Of a DNA stretch of 64,000 nt, positions 9,137 to 19,092 are shown in pieces. Position numbers and translations under genes: made by a program. Source of the stretch: Bifidobacterium breve (GTDB lineage: Bacteria > Actinomycetota > Acidimicrobiia > Acidimicrobiales > Acidimicrobilacustridaceae); assembly GCA_945878725.1 (NCBI GenBank), contig CAMCTY010000003.1, positions 1 to 64,000 on the forward strand, in the 5' to 3' direction. The notes beneath the pieces were generated by a model, which saw only the letters and a list, made by a program, of their open reading frames with translations, was not told the DNA's origin and ran no database searches. Positions within the stretch are counted from its first letter, which is position 1; the number at the start of each line of letters is the position of its first letter.

Positions 9137-9149
9137 TAGTCTTGTGCCG
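9137..9149 (+). promoter_or_regulatory. Candidate leaderless promoter of the mutase gene
   Basis: TAGTCT at 9137-9142 fits the actinobacterial -10 pattern TANNNT, and the six bases that follow place the expected transcript start exactly on the GTG at 9149. No Shine-Dalgarno site precedes that GTG. No clear -35 box was seen. Confidence 0.35.
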
Positions 9150-11305
9150 TGGATCCAAAGACGAAGACCAATCCCTCGTTCCCCGAAGACTGGGCCGCTG
9201 CGGCCTCCAAGGACCTCAAGGGCGCCGATCCGGCGTCGCTGGTCTGGGAGACGCCCGAGGGAATTGCCGTGAAGCCCCTCTACACCGCCGAGGATCTCGA
9301 GGATCTCGCCGAGATTGAGACTCTTCCCGGCTTCGCTCCGTACACACGCGGCGTGCGCGCCACGATGTACACCGGTCGCCCATGGACCGTGCGCCAGTAC
9401 GCCGGGTTCTCGACTGCCGAAGAATCGAATGCCTTTTATCGGCGCAACCTTGCCGCTGGACAGATGGGTCTCTCCGTAGCATTCGACCTCGCCACCCATC
9501 GCGGCTACGACTCCGATCACGAAAAGGTGGTCGGTGACGTCGGCAAGGCCGGTGTCGCCATCGACTCCGTCGAGGACATGAAGGTCCTGTTCGATTCCAT
9601 CCCGCTCGACAAGATGAGCGTTTCCATGACGATGAATGGTGCCGTGATACCGGTTCTCGCCATGTTCATCGTCGCCGGTGAAGAACAAGGTGTCGACCGT
9701 TCGCTGCTTGCGGGAACGATCCAAAACGACATTCTCAAAGAGTTCATGGTGCGTAACACATACATCTACCCACCCGAGCCGAGCATGCGCATCGTCGCCG
9801 ACATCATCGATTACACGGCGAACGAGATGCCGAAATTCAATTCGATTTCCATCTCCGGCTATCACATGCAAGAAGCGGGAGCTACGGCAGTTCAGGAGCT
9901 TGCCTTCACCATCGCCGATGGCAAGGAATACGTTCGCTCTGCTCTCGCGAAGGGCCTCGACGTTGACCTGTTTGCTGGACGTCTTTCGTTCTTCTTCGCA
10001 ATCGGTATGAACTTCTTCATGGAAGTAGCCAAGCTCCGCGCTGCCCGCGTGCTCTGGCATCGAGTCATGAGCGAATTCGAGCCGAAGAATCCCGGGTCAC
10101 TTATGTTGCGCACGCACTGCCAGACCTCAGGCGTTTCGCTCACCGAGCAAGATCCCTACAACAACGTCGTTCGCACCACGATCGAAGCGCTCGCCGCGGT
10201 GCTCGGTGGCACGCAAAGCCTCCACACCAACTCCTTCGACGAGGCTCTTGGCCTCCCGACAGAGTTCAGTTCCCGGATCGCGCGCAATACCCAGTTGATC
10301 ATCGCCGACGAAACCGGCGTCACCTCCACCGTCGATCCACTCGGCGGCAGCTATTACGTCGAGTCGCTCACTCAATCACTGGTTGATGCCGCGTGGGAAC
10401 TCATCTGCGAGGTCGAGGAACTCGGTGGAATGACCAAGGCAGTCGAATCGGGAATGCCCAAGCTCCGGATCGAAGAATCTGCCGCTCGCAAGCAGGCCCG
10501 AGTCGATCGCGGCCAGGACATCGTGGTGGGCGTCAACAAATACGTGCCGGAGAACGTCGAGAGCGTCGATGTTCTCGACATCGACAACGCTGATGTCCTC
10601 AAGCAGCAGCTCGTAAAGCTTGCGAATGTTCGAGCTTCTCGTAATGACGCCGACTGTGCCGCCGCTCTTGCTGCGCTCACCGAAGGAGCAAGGGGCGATG
10701 GCAATCTGCTGGCTCTTGCCGTCGAAGCAGCCCGCGCTCGCGCCACTCTTGGCGAAATCTCAAACGCCATGGAAGAAGTATTCGGCCGCCACAAGGCAGA
10801 GATACGTACCATTGCGGGTGTGTACGGAGCGGCCTATGCAGGCGACGAGGATTTTGCCGAGCTTCAGGGCGAAATCAATGACTTTGCGGCCGCACAGGGC
10901 CGTCGTCCCCGCATGCTCGTAGTCAAGATGGGCCAAGACGGCCACGATCGCGGCGCAAAAGTCATCGCGACTGCGTTCGCCGACCTCGGATTCGATGTCG
11001 ACATGGGTCCCCTCTTCCAGACACCAGCCGAGGCAGCGCGCGATGCGGTCGAACTCGATGTCCATGTAATCGGCATCTCCAGCCAGGCTGCCGGTCACAA
11101 GACACTCGTTCCGATGCTCATTCAGGAACTTGAGAAGGCCGGTGCCGGGGATGTCATCGTCGTGTGTGGTGGTGTTATCCCACCTCAGGACTACGACATG
11201 CTCTACGACGCAGGCGTTGCCGCCGTCTTCGGACCGGGAACAAACATCCCTGCAGCGGCCCGCAAGGTGCTCGGACTCATCTCGGCCCGACGACCGGTGG
11301 CGTGA
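9149..11305 (+). CDS. Methylmalonyl-CoA mutase, catalytic large subunit
   Basis: This 718-residue enzyme interconverts (R)-methylmalonyl-CoA and succinyl-CoA with adenosylcobalamin. The N-terminal TIM-barrel begins around residue 50 with [23 protein letters not shown] split over the substrate-binding region and includes QTSG and [12 protein letters not shown]. The C-terminal cobalamin domain has the DGHDRG motif, with His599 as the lower cobalt ligand, plus [10 protein letters not shown] and [11 protein letters not shown]. The length is that of a full catalytic subunit. No small subunit gene is next to it, so it may act as a homodimer or have a distant partner. The MeaB gene overlaps its stop. 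It probably completes propionyl-CoA breakdown together with the carboxylase at 1225. Confidence 0.95.
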   Translation: MDPKTKTNPSFPEDWAAAASKDLKGADPASLVWETPEGIAVKPLYTAEDLEDLAEIETLPGFAPYTRGVRATMYTGRPWTVRQYAGFSTAEESNAFYRRNLAAGQMGLSVAFDLATHRGYDSDHEKVVGDVGKAGVAIDSVEDMKVLFDSIPLDKMSVSMTMNGAVIPVLAMFIVAGEEQGVDRSLLAGTIQNDILKEFMVRNTYIYPPEPSMRIVADIIDYTANEMPKFNSISISGYHMQEAGATAVQELAFTIADGKEYVRSALAKGLDVDLFAGRLSFFFAIGMNFFMEVAKLRAARVLWHRVMSEFEPKNPGSLMLRTHCQTSGVSLTEQDPYNNVVRTTIEALAAVLGGTQSLHTNSFDEALGLPTEFSSRIARNTQLIIADETGVTSTVDPLGGSYYVESLTQSLVDAAWELICEVEELGGMTKAVESGMPKLRIEESAARKQARVDRGQDIVVGVNKYVPENVESVDVLDIDNADVLKQQLVKLANVRASRNDADCAAALAALTEGARGDGNLLALAVEAARARATLGEISNAMEEVFGRHKAEIRTIAGVYGAAYAGDEDFAELQGEINDFAAAQGRRPRMLVVKMGQDGHDRGAKVIATAFADLGFDVDMGPLFQTPAEAARDAVELDVHVIGISSQAAGHKTLVPMLIQELEKAGAGDVIVVCGGVIPPQDYDMLYDAGVAAVFGPGTNIPAAARKVLGLISARRPVA

Positions 11306-12303
11306 TCCGCCCACCCGACAACGCGGATGCCCTCATTGAGGGTGTGCGCAATGGTGACCGACGATCGCTCGCACGGTCGATAACGCTGGCCGAATCGACA
11401 CGATCCGATCACCGCGTCCTCGCCGATCAGATCCTCGAGGCTCTCCTCCCTCTGACAGGACGATCCCGCCGGATCGGAATCTCCGGTCCGCCCGGGGTTG
11501 GTAAGTCGACCTTCATCGAGGCATTCGGCATGCACGTGATCGAAGAAGATCATCAACTTGCAGTTCTCGCGATCGATCCGTCGAGTCGCCGGACCGGCGG
11601 ATCGATTCTCGGCGACAAGACCCGCATGATCGACCTGTCGAACAATCCCGCCGCGTTCATACGCCCGTCGCCCGGATCAGGTCATCTTGGCGGCGTCGCC
11701 CGTCGGACCCGCGAGGCCATGCTTCTCTGCGAAGCGGCCGGCTTCGATGTAGTCATCGTCGAGACAATCGGTGTCGGACAATCGGAAGTCGCCGTAGCCG
11801 ACATGGTTGACCTCTTTGCACTTCTCGTCGCACCGGGTGGAGGCGACGAACTCCAGGGCATCAAACGCGGAATCATGGAATTGGCCGACCTAGTCATCGT
11901 CAATAAAGCCGATGGCGATCTCGCTCCCGCCGCTGGGCGGACTCGAGCCGATTACTCAGGCGCCGTCCACCTTCTTCGACCCAAATGGGACGCGTGGGCG
12001 ACCGAAGTTCTTTCCTGCTCGGCGATTACCGGTGCGGGAATCGCCACTGTCTGGGATGCGGTGGAACGATTCGGTGATGCTCTCAAAAGCAGCGGTGAAC
12101 TTGACCAAGCCAGAGCCACCCAAGCGACAGCGTGGCTCTGGAGCGAAATCGGCGACACGTTGCTTGAGCGCTTTCGGAATGATCGCGAAATTGCACGAAT
12201 CCTGCCCGCCGCTGAGAAAGACGTTGCTGCCGGTCGGCGAACACCGACAGAAGCCGCGCGATCGCTGCTTGATGTCTTTAGCCAGCACGCATCAGACGTC
12301 TGA
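11302..12303 (+). CDS. meaB: MeaB/ArgK-type GTPase, methylmalonyl-CoA mutase chaperone
   Basis: A 333-residue G3E-class GTPase. GPPGVGKST is the P-loop, ETIGVGQSE follows the Walker B region and NKAD gives guanine specificity; the segment [18 protein letters not shown] is the family's switch. MeaB proteins gate adenosylcobalamin loading and protect mutase from inactivation. The GTG at 11302-11304 overlaps the mutase stop as GTGA, which decides the start and supports coupled translation. Its last 26 bases overlap the end of the convergent methyltransferase gene, and the stop lies in the 12-base palindrome TCAGACGTCTGA (12292-12303). Confidence 0.94.
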   Translation: MIRPPDNADALIEGVRNGDRRSLARSITLAESTRSDHRVLADQILEALLPLTGRSRRIGISGPPGVGKSTFIEAFGMHVIEEDHQLAVLAIDPSSRRTGGSILGDKTRMIDLSNNPAAFIRPSPGSGHLGGVARRTREAMLLCEAAGFDVVIVETIGVGQSEVAVADMVDLFALLVAPGGGDELQGIKRGIMELADLVIVNKADGDLAPAAGRTRADYSGAVHLLRPKWDAWATEVLSCSAITGAGIATVWDAVERFGDALKSSGELDQARATQATAWLWSEIGDTLLERFRNDREIARILPAAEKDVAAGRRTPTEAARSLLDVFSQHASDV

Positions 12304-13903
12304 CCAACGAACGCGCTCTGCGCAAAATCACAACTATGCGGCGTGACGGTCGTCTGAAGTGGACTGCACGAAGCTTTGCTAGTTCCTCACGTTCGGCTGC
12401 CATCTGGCGGTCAAGACGATGCAACTGATTCGCATACAGTTCCGACTTCCGTTCGTCGGTGAGGAATCGGCGACGCTGTTCGGCTAGGCGCGATGCCGAC
12501 CCCGCCGGCATGAAGATTGGTTCGTCATCGATCAGGGAAAGCACGTGCTCGAAGACAACATCGGCATCGGCGAGCGCTGATCTTGCGACTACGACGATCG
12601 GGCTTTCCACAATTGATATGCCCGAGAGGTTTCGCGCACGAGCGATCCAAACGCCGAGTGCCGCCGCCGACCCGGGCACACCAACCGGAACCACACCATT
12701 GGAGCGGGCCAACTCGGCAGGAACCACATAGCAATCTGCAGCGACGAAGTGAGGCAACACAAAATGCAGAAGATCGAACGAATCTGCACCAACGCAACCG
12801 TGAACTGATTTCATCACGCCGATATCAGGAGTTTCCGGGCCCAATCCAGCAAGCAGATCGTCGTCAAGCACGACGAATTCGAAACCGAGCACCTGGCCAG
12901 GGGCGGCAACTCCAGCCTGCAGAACCAGTGTCGCCCAATCGCGGGTAAGGCGAGTCTCAGGATGGAGCACAGAAACCCAACGAGTCGAACATTGGCGGAG
13001 GGCATCGTCAAGACCATCAGCAGTGGTGATAACTACCTCAGAAAAAGCATCGCGCTGATGCTCAAGATCGCCGAGAAGCGACTGGGCATCGCCAACGCTC
13101 TGACCCTCCGAAAGCACGATGATCGCTGTCAACGAATCACGGCTCTCCGAGAAGTCGCTCGCATTGGGTACATCAACGACGTCAGCAATCTCCAAGCGCC
13201 GCACGAACTGAAAGGTCGTTCCGTAGGGATCGGCGTGCGAACGGGCATAGCGAATCGCGTCGTTCAGTGGCGTGCCTGGCCGCATGTTGGCGGAATCGCT
13301 CGGGAAACACTGCTCGGTGATGTCTCGCAAAACGTCGTTACCCGCCACATCGGCCCATCCGGATCGGCGAAAAAGTCGATCGAGTTGACCGCTTGAGAAG
13401 AAGCGAAGGTGCGTATCGTCCAGCAGACCCGTTTCGGTGACGTCCCACCGACCCATGAGGAGCTTCGACGCGATATCTACGTGAGTGATATTTGGGATGC
13501 TGATGATTACCGAAAGTTGAGGATTGACTTCAAGAGCCACAGTGCGCAGCGCACGCAACACTGCCCCGGGGTCGATCAGATGTTCCAACACATCAAGAGC
13601 CAAGACAGCCGAAAGGCGACGGCCGTCGAGAATCCTCGTGAGTTCGGCCACGAGTTCACTCTCGTCAGCCATCAGGCTCAACACATGAGCTTCAACGCCG
13701 TCAGCAAGAAGGTCAGCGATCGCACTGACATTGATGTCACACGCAACCGGCGTAAATCCGAGCTCCGTAAGGCGACCAGCGAGCGGGCTGTGCCCCGAGC
13801 CCAGATCGAGAACTACGCCCGGGGCAACATCAGCCGCCACGAGTAGGCGGAGCGCCATGTCCCACGACGAGTCCTCGAAGAATTCCGAGTCATAGAACTT
13901 CAT
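12278..13903 (-). CDS. SAM methyltransferase fused to a GT-A-like domain and coiled coil
   Basis: A 541-residue protein. Residues about 1-235 are a class I methyltransferase: VVLDLGSGHSPLAGRL is the SAM-binding loop, followed by VLALDVLEHL, typical of glycan- or lipid-modifying enzymes. Residues about 260-460 look like a degenerate GT-A domain (LTAIIVLSEG, VSVLHPETRLTRDW) without a clear DxD. The last 70 residues form a charged helical, probably coiled-coil tail ending in a very basic segment, perhaps for membrane or complex binding. The ATG at 13901-13903 overlaps the stop of the glycosyltransferase upstream as ATGA. It is the last gene of the glycan operon. The acceptor is unknown. Confidence 0.75.
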   Translation of the reverse strand: MKFYDSEFFEDSSWDMALRLLVAADVAPGVVLDLGSGHSPLAGRLTELGFTPVACDINVSAIADLLADGVEAHVLSLMADESELVAELTRILDGRRLSAVLALDVLEHLIDPGAVLRALRTVALEVNPQLSVIISIPNITHVDIASKLLMGRWDVTETGLLDDTHLRFFSSGQLDRLFRRSGWADVAGNDVLRDITEQCFPSDSANMRPGTPLNDAIRYARSHADPYGTTFQFVRRLEIADVVDVPNASDFSESRDSLTAIIVLSEGQSVGDAQSLLGDLEHQRDAFSEVVITTADGLDDALRQCSTRWVSVLHPETRLTRDWATLVLQAGVAAPGQVLGFEFVVLDDDLLAGLGPETPDIGVMKSVHGCVGADSFDLLHFVLPHFVAADCYVVPAELARSNGVVPVGVPGSAAALGVWIARARNLSGISIVESPIVVVARSALADADVVFEHVLSLIDDEPIFMPAGSASRLAEQRRRFLTDERKSELYANQLHRLDRQMAAEREELAKLRAVHFRRPSRRIVVILRRARSLVRRLMRAG

Positions 13904-16900
13904 GGGAATGTTGATCCTGCAGCCGGACCAGTCCATCCTTGCGGATCAGCCAAGATGTCGTAGACGCCTGAAAACGCGGTTTCCCAATCAGAGAATCGAT
14001 CAGCGATCGTCTGCTCAGCGTTGCGCCCCATGCGTACCCGCTCCTCGGGATCGGCCACCAAACGGCTGATCGCTTCGGCGAGTCCGTCAACAGTTCGACG
14101 GCACCGCAGCGAGTTCTCGCCATGGGCAAGGATCCAATCGCCAGCCGGATTATCGAAGGCCACTACCGGGACCCCACAGGCCATGAGTTCGAGCGGCAGG
14201 TACGAGGGATGCGCCGATACCGTCAGGGCGACCCCAACATCAGCCATTCGGTACAACTCTCCAGTGTCGCGGTAGTCAAGAAGCCCGAGGTGCTCGATTC
14301 CGCCACCGAGGTCATCCGGACGAGCCCAGGAACCAGCAGTGATGATTCGCACATCGTCACCGAACCGCGCTTTGACTTCCGCGAGCGCAAGGGAAGCAAG
14401 CTCCCAGCAGTTACGCCAATGGCCCGGTCGGGCGTAGACGAACACGGTCGTCGGTCCGTCGCCGTCGAGCGGCTCCCGATCTTTGGCATGGAAGACGGTC
14501 TGATCCACCGCCGGCATGAACGCTCCGCCGGTGCCGCGGTACTCGTCCTCGTAGATCCCGAGGAGCCTCTGCGTATTGCACAACCCGTAGAGACCGAGCC
14601 GATAGCCCTCTTCCGTGAGTGCGTATTTCGTTCCTGCCGGATAGAACTGCGGTTCGAAGTCCTGGATCAGGTAGAACTTCCGTCGGGTGTTCGAAAACCG
14701 AGCTACCGAGTACGCAGTGACCCAAAGCGTTGCGATGCTCACATCGGCATAGGGAACTTCGTCAAGAGTTTCGTCGAGCGGACCATGGATGAAAACCATT
14801 TCGCTGTCGGCCAACGCGGGGAATGCCGCCGCGATGGCCGAACGAAAGAATCCTTCGTTGGGATCGGCCATGATCACAAATCGTTGGGTAACACCTCGCG
14901 TGCGAGCCAGGTGATCGGCCATGCGCAGAGCGGTGTTGATGCCACCGTAGAAGGGGCTGTCGATGTCAGGGAAGAACCAGTTGATCGATTCGACATCAGC
15001 CCATCCCGAGGTTTCTCGGTGGAGATCCTCGACCGATTCGACGAGAGCATCGTCGGCGCGACAGATCGATGCGAGCCAGATGGCCTCCGCCTCGTCGGAG
15101 GTCTGGCGAAAAACAGTGAAATTACGGCCAATGACCGAACCGACGGTGGGCATCGGGCCTTGCTCGTCAGCCATCGAGAGCATCGGGGCCCCCGTCGTGG
15201 GCGAAAGAGCCGGCGAGAAGTAGGGATCGCCCGCTCGGAAGTACTTCTGATATCGCCAGTAGCTCGCGTGAAAGTCCGACAATGGGACCGTCGAACCGCG
15301 GGTTGCGGATTCGAGATGACGCACCTCGACAAACGGAGTGATCACATTGCGCAAGCCAAGAAAGTGAGTGTCGAGACCGAGGACGACATCACTTCCACAC
15401 AGCACAAATCGCTCGTCGAATCCACCGATCTGCTCGAAAAGTTCTCGTCGCACCGCCACACAGGCGGCAGTCGCCGAGAGTGCATTGCGATACCAGTCAG
15501 TTGGCCCCACAAGAGTTTCGGAATGGGGCTGCATGCCTATGAAGAGATGATCGGCGAATCCGTTAATGCCGATCATCACTCCACCATGCTGGATGAGTCC
15601 ATCGCCATCGAGCAGTTGCACGCCGACGAGCCCGATCTCAGGCTGGGATGCCCATCCTGCCAATTCCGCCATCCACTCTGGATCGACGAGCTCCGTGTCG
15701 TCGTTCAGGAAGACGAGAATCTCACCACGCGCCGAGCGGGCGGCGAAGTTGTTCACTTCTGAATAGTTGAACGGTTTGTCCCACCAAGAGACGTCGAGAT
15801 CGAGCCCGAAATGGTTGGTCTGGTACCAGCCCTCCGATTCCGATGTTCTTTCTCCGTTGTCGACGATCCGTACGTCGAACGACGGATAGTTCGTTGCTGC
15901 CAATGACGGAAGGCACCGTGACAGCAGTTCGGTGTTGTGACGCGTGGGGATGATCACTGTGACGTGGGGAGGCTCGTCAAGCTGCCAGTTGACGCGGAGA
16001 CCCGCTGGCGCAAGTGACACCGTCGCCGACCGACCCAAACGCTCAAGATGGTTCGAAACCGTCTTGATGGCGAGGTTCTGCGATTCCGCAAGACGTCGAG
16101 TCATGTGATTCAACACCCGGGGTATGCGCACGACTTTGCGCTCGGTCAGATTTAGACGGAGCAGCAAATCCCACCATGCGGCGTCGCCGAATTCGGCAGC
16201 AAATCCTCCGATGTTCTGCAGCGCACCCCGCCGCACGGCGAATGACCGCCCGAGGTAGTTGGCACCAAGGAGGATGTCAGGAGACCAAGAGGGGCGAAAC
16301 CGTGGATTCGCCAGTAGATCGTCGGGACCAAAGACATCATCGTCCCAATGAAGGATGACGGCATGAGGATCGTCCCATGCGCGGGCAGTGACTTCGAACA
16401 CGAAATCCGGCTCAAGAACATCGCCCGCCTCGACTATCACAACCAGTGCGTTCGCCGATCCAAGAATGGACCGCTCTCTCGCCATCTCAAGTGCGTCGCG
16501 TCCGGCTAGTTCCACGACTCTGACCTGGGAGTCATTCGCCTCGGGGAGGTCGCTCCCTACTCCCGACAGAAAGATCGCCTGCCATGAGCCGCTGGTCTGA
16601 CTTCGAAGGGAATCAAGAGTGCGCATAGGAGCGGCCTTGGAATTCGTACCCAAAGCCGGAAGAACGATCACTTCGACAATTGTGGAGTTCGGGCCCGGGT
16701 TCAAGTCGGCGAACGAGCGCTCGATCTGACGCACGATTTCCGAGGGGGACACTCGCTCACGATTGAGCCAATTTTGGTAAGTGATATGACGCGCACCGGG
16801 CAGATTCGCTAACTGCCAAACCGAACGAAGACGAGGTGCATAATCGCGCCCATCGCGACCCATCTGGCGACCGAGTCTGAGAACAGCCCGGGCAGCCGAA

Positions 16901-16971
16901 CCGTTGGGCAGCATCTTCTCGACTGCCCTGCGCCCCAATCCCCGTTTGGGTCCGGATTGTCCGGAAATCAC
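13900..16971 (-). CDS. Large multi-module glycosyltransferase (GT2-like, GT2, WsaF-like)
   Basis: A 1023-residue protein with three transferase-like parts. Residues about 95-290 form a first GT-A-like domain with HWDDDVFG and NPRFRPSWSPD. Residues about 335-600 form a canonical family 2 domain (HVTVIIPTRHNTELLSRCLP, LNDDTE at 422-427, and GGFDERF). Residues about 660-1010 form a GT-B domain with SINWFFPDIDSPFYGGINT and FYLIQDFEPQFYPAGT, signatures of the WsaF rhamnosyltransferase group. The protein probably adds several sugars, rhamnose among them, to a surface glycan at the membrane. Its ATG overlaps the Wzt stop as ATGA. The sugar specificity is an inference from WsaF and the nearby rml genes. 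Confidence 0.85.
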   Translation of the reverse strand: MISGQSGPKRGLGRRAVEKMLPNGSAARAVLRLGRQMGRDGRDYAPRLRSVWQLANLPGARHITYQNWLNRERVSPSEIVRQIERSFADLNPGPNSTIVEVIVLPALGTNSKAAPMRTLDSLRSQTSGSWQAIFLSGVGSDLPEANDSQVRVVELAGRDALEMARERSILGSANALVVIVEAGDVLEPDFVFEVTARAWDDPHAVILHWDDDVFGPDDLLANPRFRPSWSPDILLGANYLGRSFAVRRGALQNIGGFAAEFGDAAWWDLLLRLNLTERKVVRIPRVLNHMTRRLAESQNLAIKTVSNHLERLGRSATVSLAPAGLRVNWQLDEPPHVTVIIPTRHNTELLSRCLPSLAATNYPSFDVRIVDNGERTSESEGWYQTNHFGLDLDVSWWDKPFNYSEVNNFAARSARGEILVFLNDDTELVDPEWMAELAGWASQPEIGLVGVQLLDGDGLIQHGGVMIGINGFADHLFIGMQPHSETLVGPTDWYRNALSATAACVAVRRELFEQIGGFDERFVLCGSDVVLGLDTHFLGLRNVITPFVEVRHLESATRGSTVPLSDFHASYWRYQKYFRAGDPYFSPALSPTTGAPMLSMADEQGPMPTVGSVIGRNFTVFRQTSDEAEAIWLASICRADDALVESVEDLHRETSGWADVESINWFFPDIDSPFYGGINTALRMADHLARTRGVTQRFVIMADPNEGFFRSAIAAAFPALADSEMVFIHGPLDETLDEVPYADVSIATLWVTAYSVARFSNTRRKFYLIQDFEPQFYPAGTKYALTEEGYRLGLYGLCNTQRLLGIYEDEYRGTGGAFMPAVDQTVFHAKDREPLDGDGPTTVFVYARPGHWRNCWELASLALAEVKARFGDDVRIITAGSWARPDDLGGGIEHLGLLDYRDTGELYRMADVGVALTVSAHPSYLPLELMACGVPVVAFDNPAGDWILAHGENSLRCRRTVDGLAEAISRLVADPEERVRMGRNAEQTIADRFSDWETAFSGVYDILADPQGWTGPAAGSTFP

Positions 16972-18236
16972 ACCGTCGTTCCTTCACCGAGTTCGAGGTC
17001 CCGCCACTCACCAAGAAGGTCCATCATCCCGCCGATTGGTTCATCGGTATCCACACGGAACGTCAAGACTCGCTCACGCTTGTCAAGCACGATCATCGCA
17101 TCCTTGTCGTGTATTGCCGCCGAAAGCGTGTACTCCCCCGGCCCGAGAGCGAGAGCCGAAACCTCGTAGTCGATGAAACCTCGGCCGGTTCGGAGAATCT
17201 CCGGTCGACGCGATATCGGCAAACCTAAGTTCGTAACAAGGACTCCGTTTTGACTTTCGATCGCGAACGAAAAGATCGGCTCCGCAAGATCCGCCCGACT
17301 GTCATAGTGAAAACGCATAGTCATTGGTTCGGAGGTGCGGAATAGTCGCGTCGGGCGCTTGTTCCCGTCGAGAACCTCGACCTCGCGCAAAATTATCGGT
17401 CGTTCAGCCGGAGAAGTCGACACACGCTGTGCGATTTCCGCGGCGAGATCCATTTCAGCCCTGACCTCATCCTCGAGTTGAAGGCGTTCGGCTTCGGCCA
17501 AGTTCACCTTGTCGAGATATTCATGAACAACGTCCACGGCGGGACCCTCGCACATGACCTGACCATGATCGATCCACGCGGCACGGTCGCACATCTGCCT
17601 GACGATCTGAAGACTGTGGGTGACCATCACGATCGTGACGCCGTTGTTGCGCAACTTGTAAAGGTGCTCGAAGCAGCGGCGCTGGAATTCTTCGTCGCCC
17701 ACCGCAATGACCTCATCGATGATGAGGATCTGCGGATTCACGTGCACGGCCACCGAGAAGCCCAGGCGGACGAACATGCCGCTTGAGTAATGCTTCACCG
17801 GTGAATCGATGAAGCCACTGAGTCCGGAGAAGTCGACAATCTCGTCGAAAAGGCCATCGACCTCTTTCCGCTGCAATCCAAGGATCGATGCGTTGAGATA
17901 GATGTTCTCGCGGCCAGTCAGATCGGGGTGAAAACCTGCGCCCAGTTCAAGAAGAGCGGAAATCCGTCCATCGGTTCTGATCTCTCCCATGGTCGGTTTA
18001 AGGATGCCCGCCATCATTTTCAGGAGACTCGACTTACCTGAACCGTTGTGTCCGACAAGGCCGTAAACCTGGCCATGTTCAACCTGCAGCGACACTTCCT
18101 TCACTGCCCAGAAATCGTCATAGCGCTCGTTGCGGAACTTGGTGAACAGTTCCTTCACCGAACCGGCGCGCTCCTTGTACAGACGGAAACGCTTTGAAAC
18201 ATCGTCTACGACAATCGCCGGGCCACTCTCAGCCAT
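16968..18236 (-). CDS. wzt: Wzt-type polysaccharide ABC exporter ATPase
   Basis: A 422-residue ATPase. Residues 1-250 are the nucleotide-binding domain: Walker A GHNGSGKSS, a signature in the form KHYSSGMFVRLGF, and Walker B ILIIDEVIAVGDEEF, all typical of O-antigen/teichoic acid exporters. Residues about 290-420 match the Wzt C-terminal carbohydrate-binding beta-sandwich, which in characterised systems recognises the end of the finished glycan. That tail suggests chain-length or terminus-dependent export. The ATG at 18234-18236 lies two bases after the permease stop; a longer frame to 18350 only shadows the permease. Confidence 0.92.
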   Translation of the reverse strand: MAESGPAIVVDDVSKRFRLYKERAGSVKELFTKFRNERYDDFWAVKEVSLQVEHGQVYGLVGHNGSGKSSLLKMMAGILKPTMGEIRTDGRISALLELGAGFHPDLTGRENIYLNASILGLQRKEVDGLFDEIVDFSGLSGFIDSPVKHYSSGMFVRLGFSVAVHVNPQILIIDEVIAVGDEEFQRRCFEHLYKLRNNGVTIVMVTHSLQIVRQMCDRAAWIDHGQVMCEGPAVDVVHEYLDKVNLAEAERLQLEDEVRAEMDLAAEIAQRVSTSPAERPIILREVEVLDGNKRPTRLFRTSEPMTMRFHYDSRADLAEPIFSFAIESQNGVLVTNLGLPISRRPEILRTGRGFIDYEVSALALGPGEYTLSAAIHDKDAMIVLDKRERVLTFRVDTDEPIGGMMDLLGEWRDLELGEGTTV

Positions 18237-18238
18237 AT

Positions 18239-19048
18239 CTAGAGCTCCTCGGTGACGTTGCGGGCTTTGCGGATAAAGATCAGCCAACCGAGAACGAACG
18301 TGACGAGCGAGAAGATGATCACTCCACCGAACGTCACCAGAGAAGGCCACTGCAGAAAGTAGAACGCGTCGCGCGAAAGGCCCACGAACCTGGTGAGCGG
18401 ATTCGCATTAATGATCGCCCGCAACGGAATCCCGAACTTTGATTCCGGAACCTGGCTGATTTGGTAAACGATCGGCGTCGAATAGAAGAGCAGGTTCATA
18501 CCGATGCTCACGAGATAACCGACATCGCGTAGATAGACGTTATAGACCGATACGACGAGGCCCAGCCCGAGGGCGAAGAGCCCGAGGAATACGAGCATGA
18601 CCGGGAAGAGGATCAGAGTGAACGAAACATTGCCCAGACCAATCATGATCAAGGCAAGGATGCTGCCCTCGATGAGTGCCTGAAGCACGACCGTGAACAC
18701 GTGGGCGATGGCAGGACATGCAGCTGGGAAATAGACCTTGTTGAGCAACGGGCCGGCGCTCTGAAGGGCTGTAATGGAACCCGACACAATGCCCTGGAAA
18801 TAGTTCCAGACAATGAGCCCCGCGAAGAGATAAAGAGCGAACACGGCCGTGTGCCCGTTGCCGGCAACCGGGGACTTGGCCCCGAAGATGACGCCGAAAA
18901 CCAAGCTGTAGATCAAAAGCGTCGATGCCGGGTTGATCAGTGACCAGGCCCAACCCAGAATGCTCTTCTTGTACCTCGAACGCAGCTCGCGTTGCGTGAG
19001 GTTGTAGATGAGATTCCGGTAGGCCCAGAGCTCGGTGGCTGCAGTCAC
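18239..19048 (-). CDS. wzm: Wzm-type polysaccharide ABC exporter permease
   Basis: A 269-residue ABC-2 type permease. The N-terminal amphipathic piece with RELRSRYKKSILGWAWSLIN is diagnostic of the polysaccharide/polyol-phosphate exporter family and is followed by about six membrane helices. It pairs with the adjacent ATPase to move a lipid-linked glycan across the membrane. The start is GTG 19046-19048, with an AAGGGA ribosome site upstream. Confidence 0.92.
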   Translation of the reverse strand: MTAATELWAYRNLIYNLTQRELRSRYKKSILGWAWSLINPASTLLIYSLVFGVIFGAKSPVAGNGHTAVFALYLFAGLIVWNYFQGIVSGSITALQSAGPLLNKVYFPAACPAIAHVFTVVLQALIEGSILALIMIGLGNVSFTLILFPVMLVFLGLFALGLGLVVSVYNVYLRDVGYLVSIGMNLLFYSTPIVYQISQVPESKFGIPLRAIINANPLTRFVGLSRDAFYFLQWPSLVTFGGVIIFSLVTFVLGWLIFIRKARNVTEEL

Positions 19049-19092
19049 TGCTTCCCTTCGGGTCAGGCGACGTAAGACGTTACCAGCCGACC

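Noticed and set aside
9083-10060. Upstream extension of the FetA-like ATPase frame
   Set aside because: The added residues are antisense to the mutase gene and have no ATPase similarity; GTG at 9082 begins the recognisable protein.
14122-15762. 546-codon plus-strand open frame
   Set aside because: It lies wholly antisense to the large glycosyltransferase, and its product shows no recognisable motif; open frames opposite GC-rich genes are expected.
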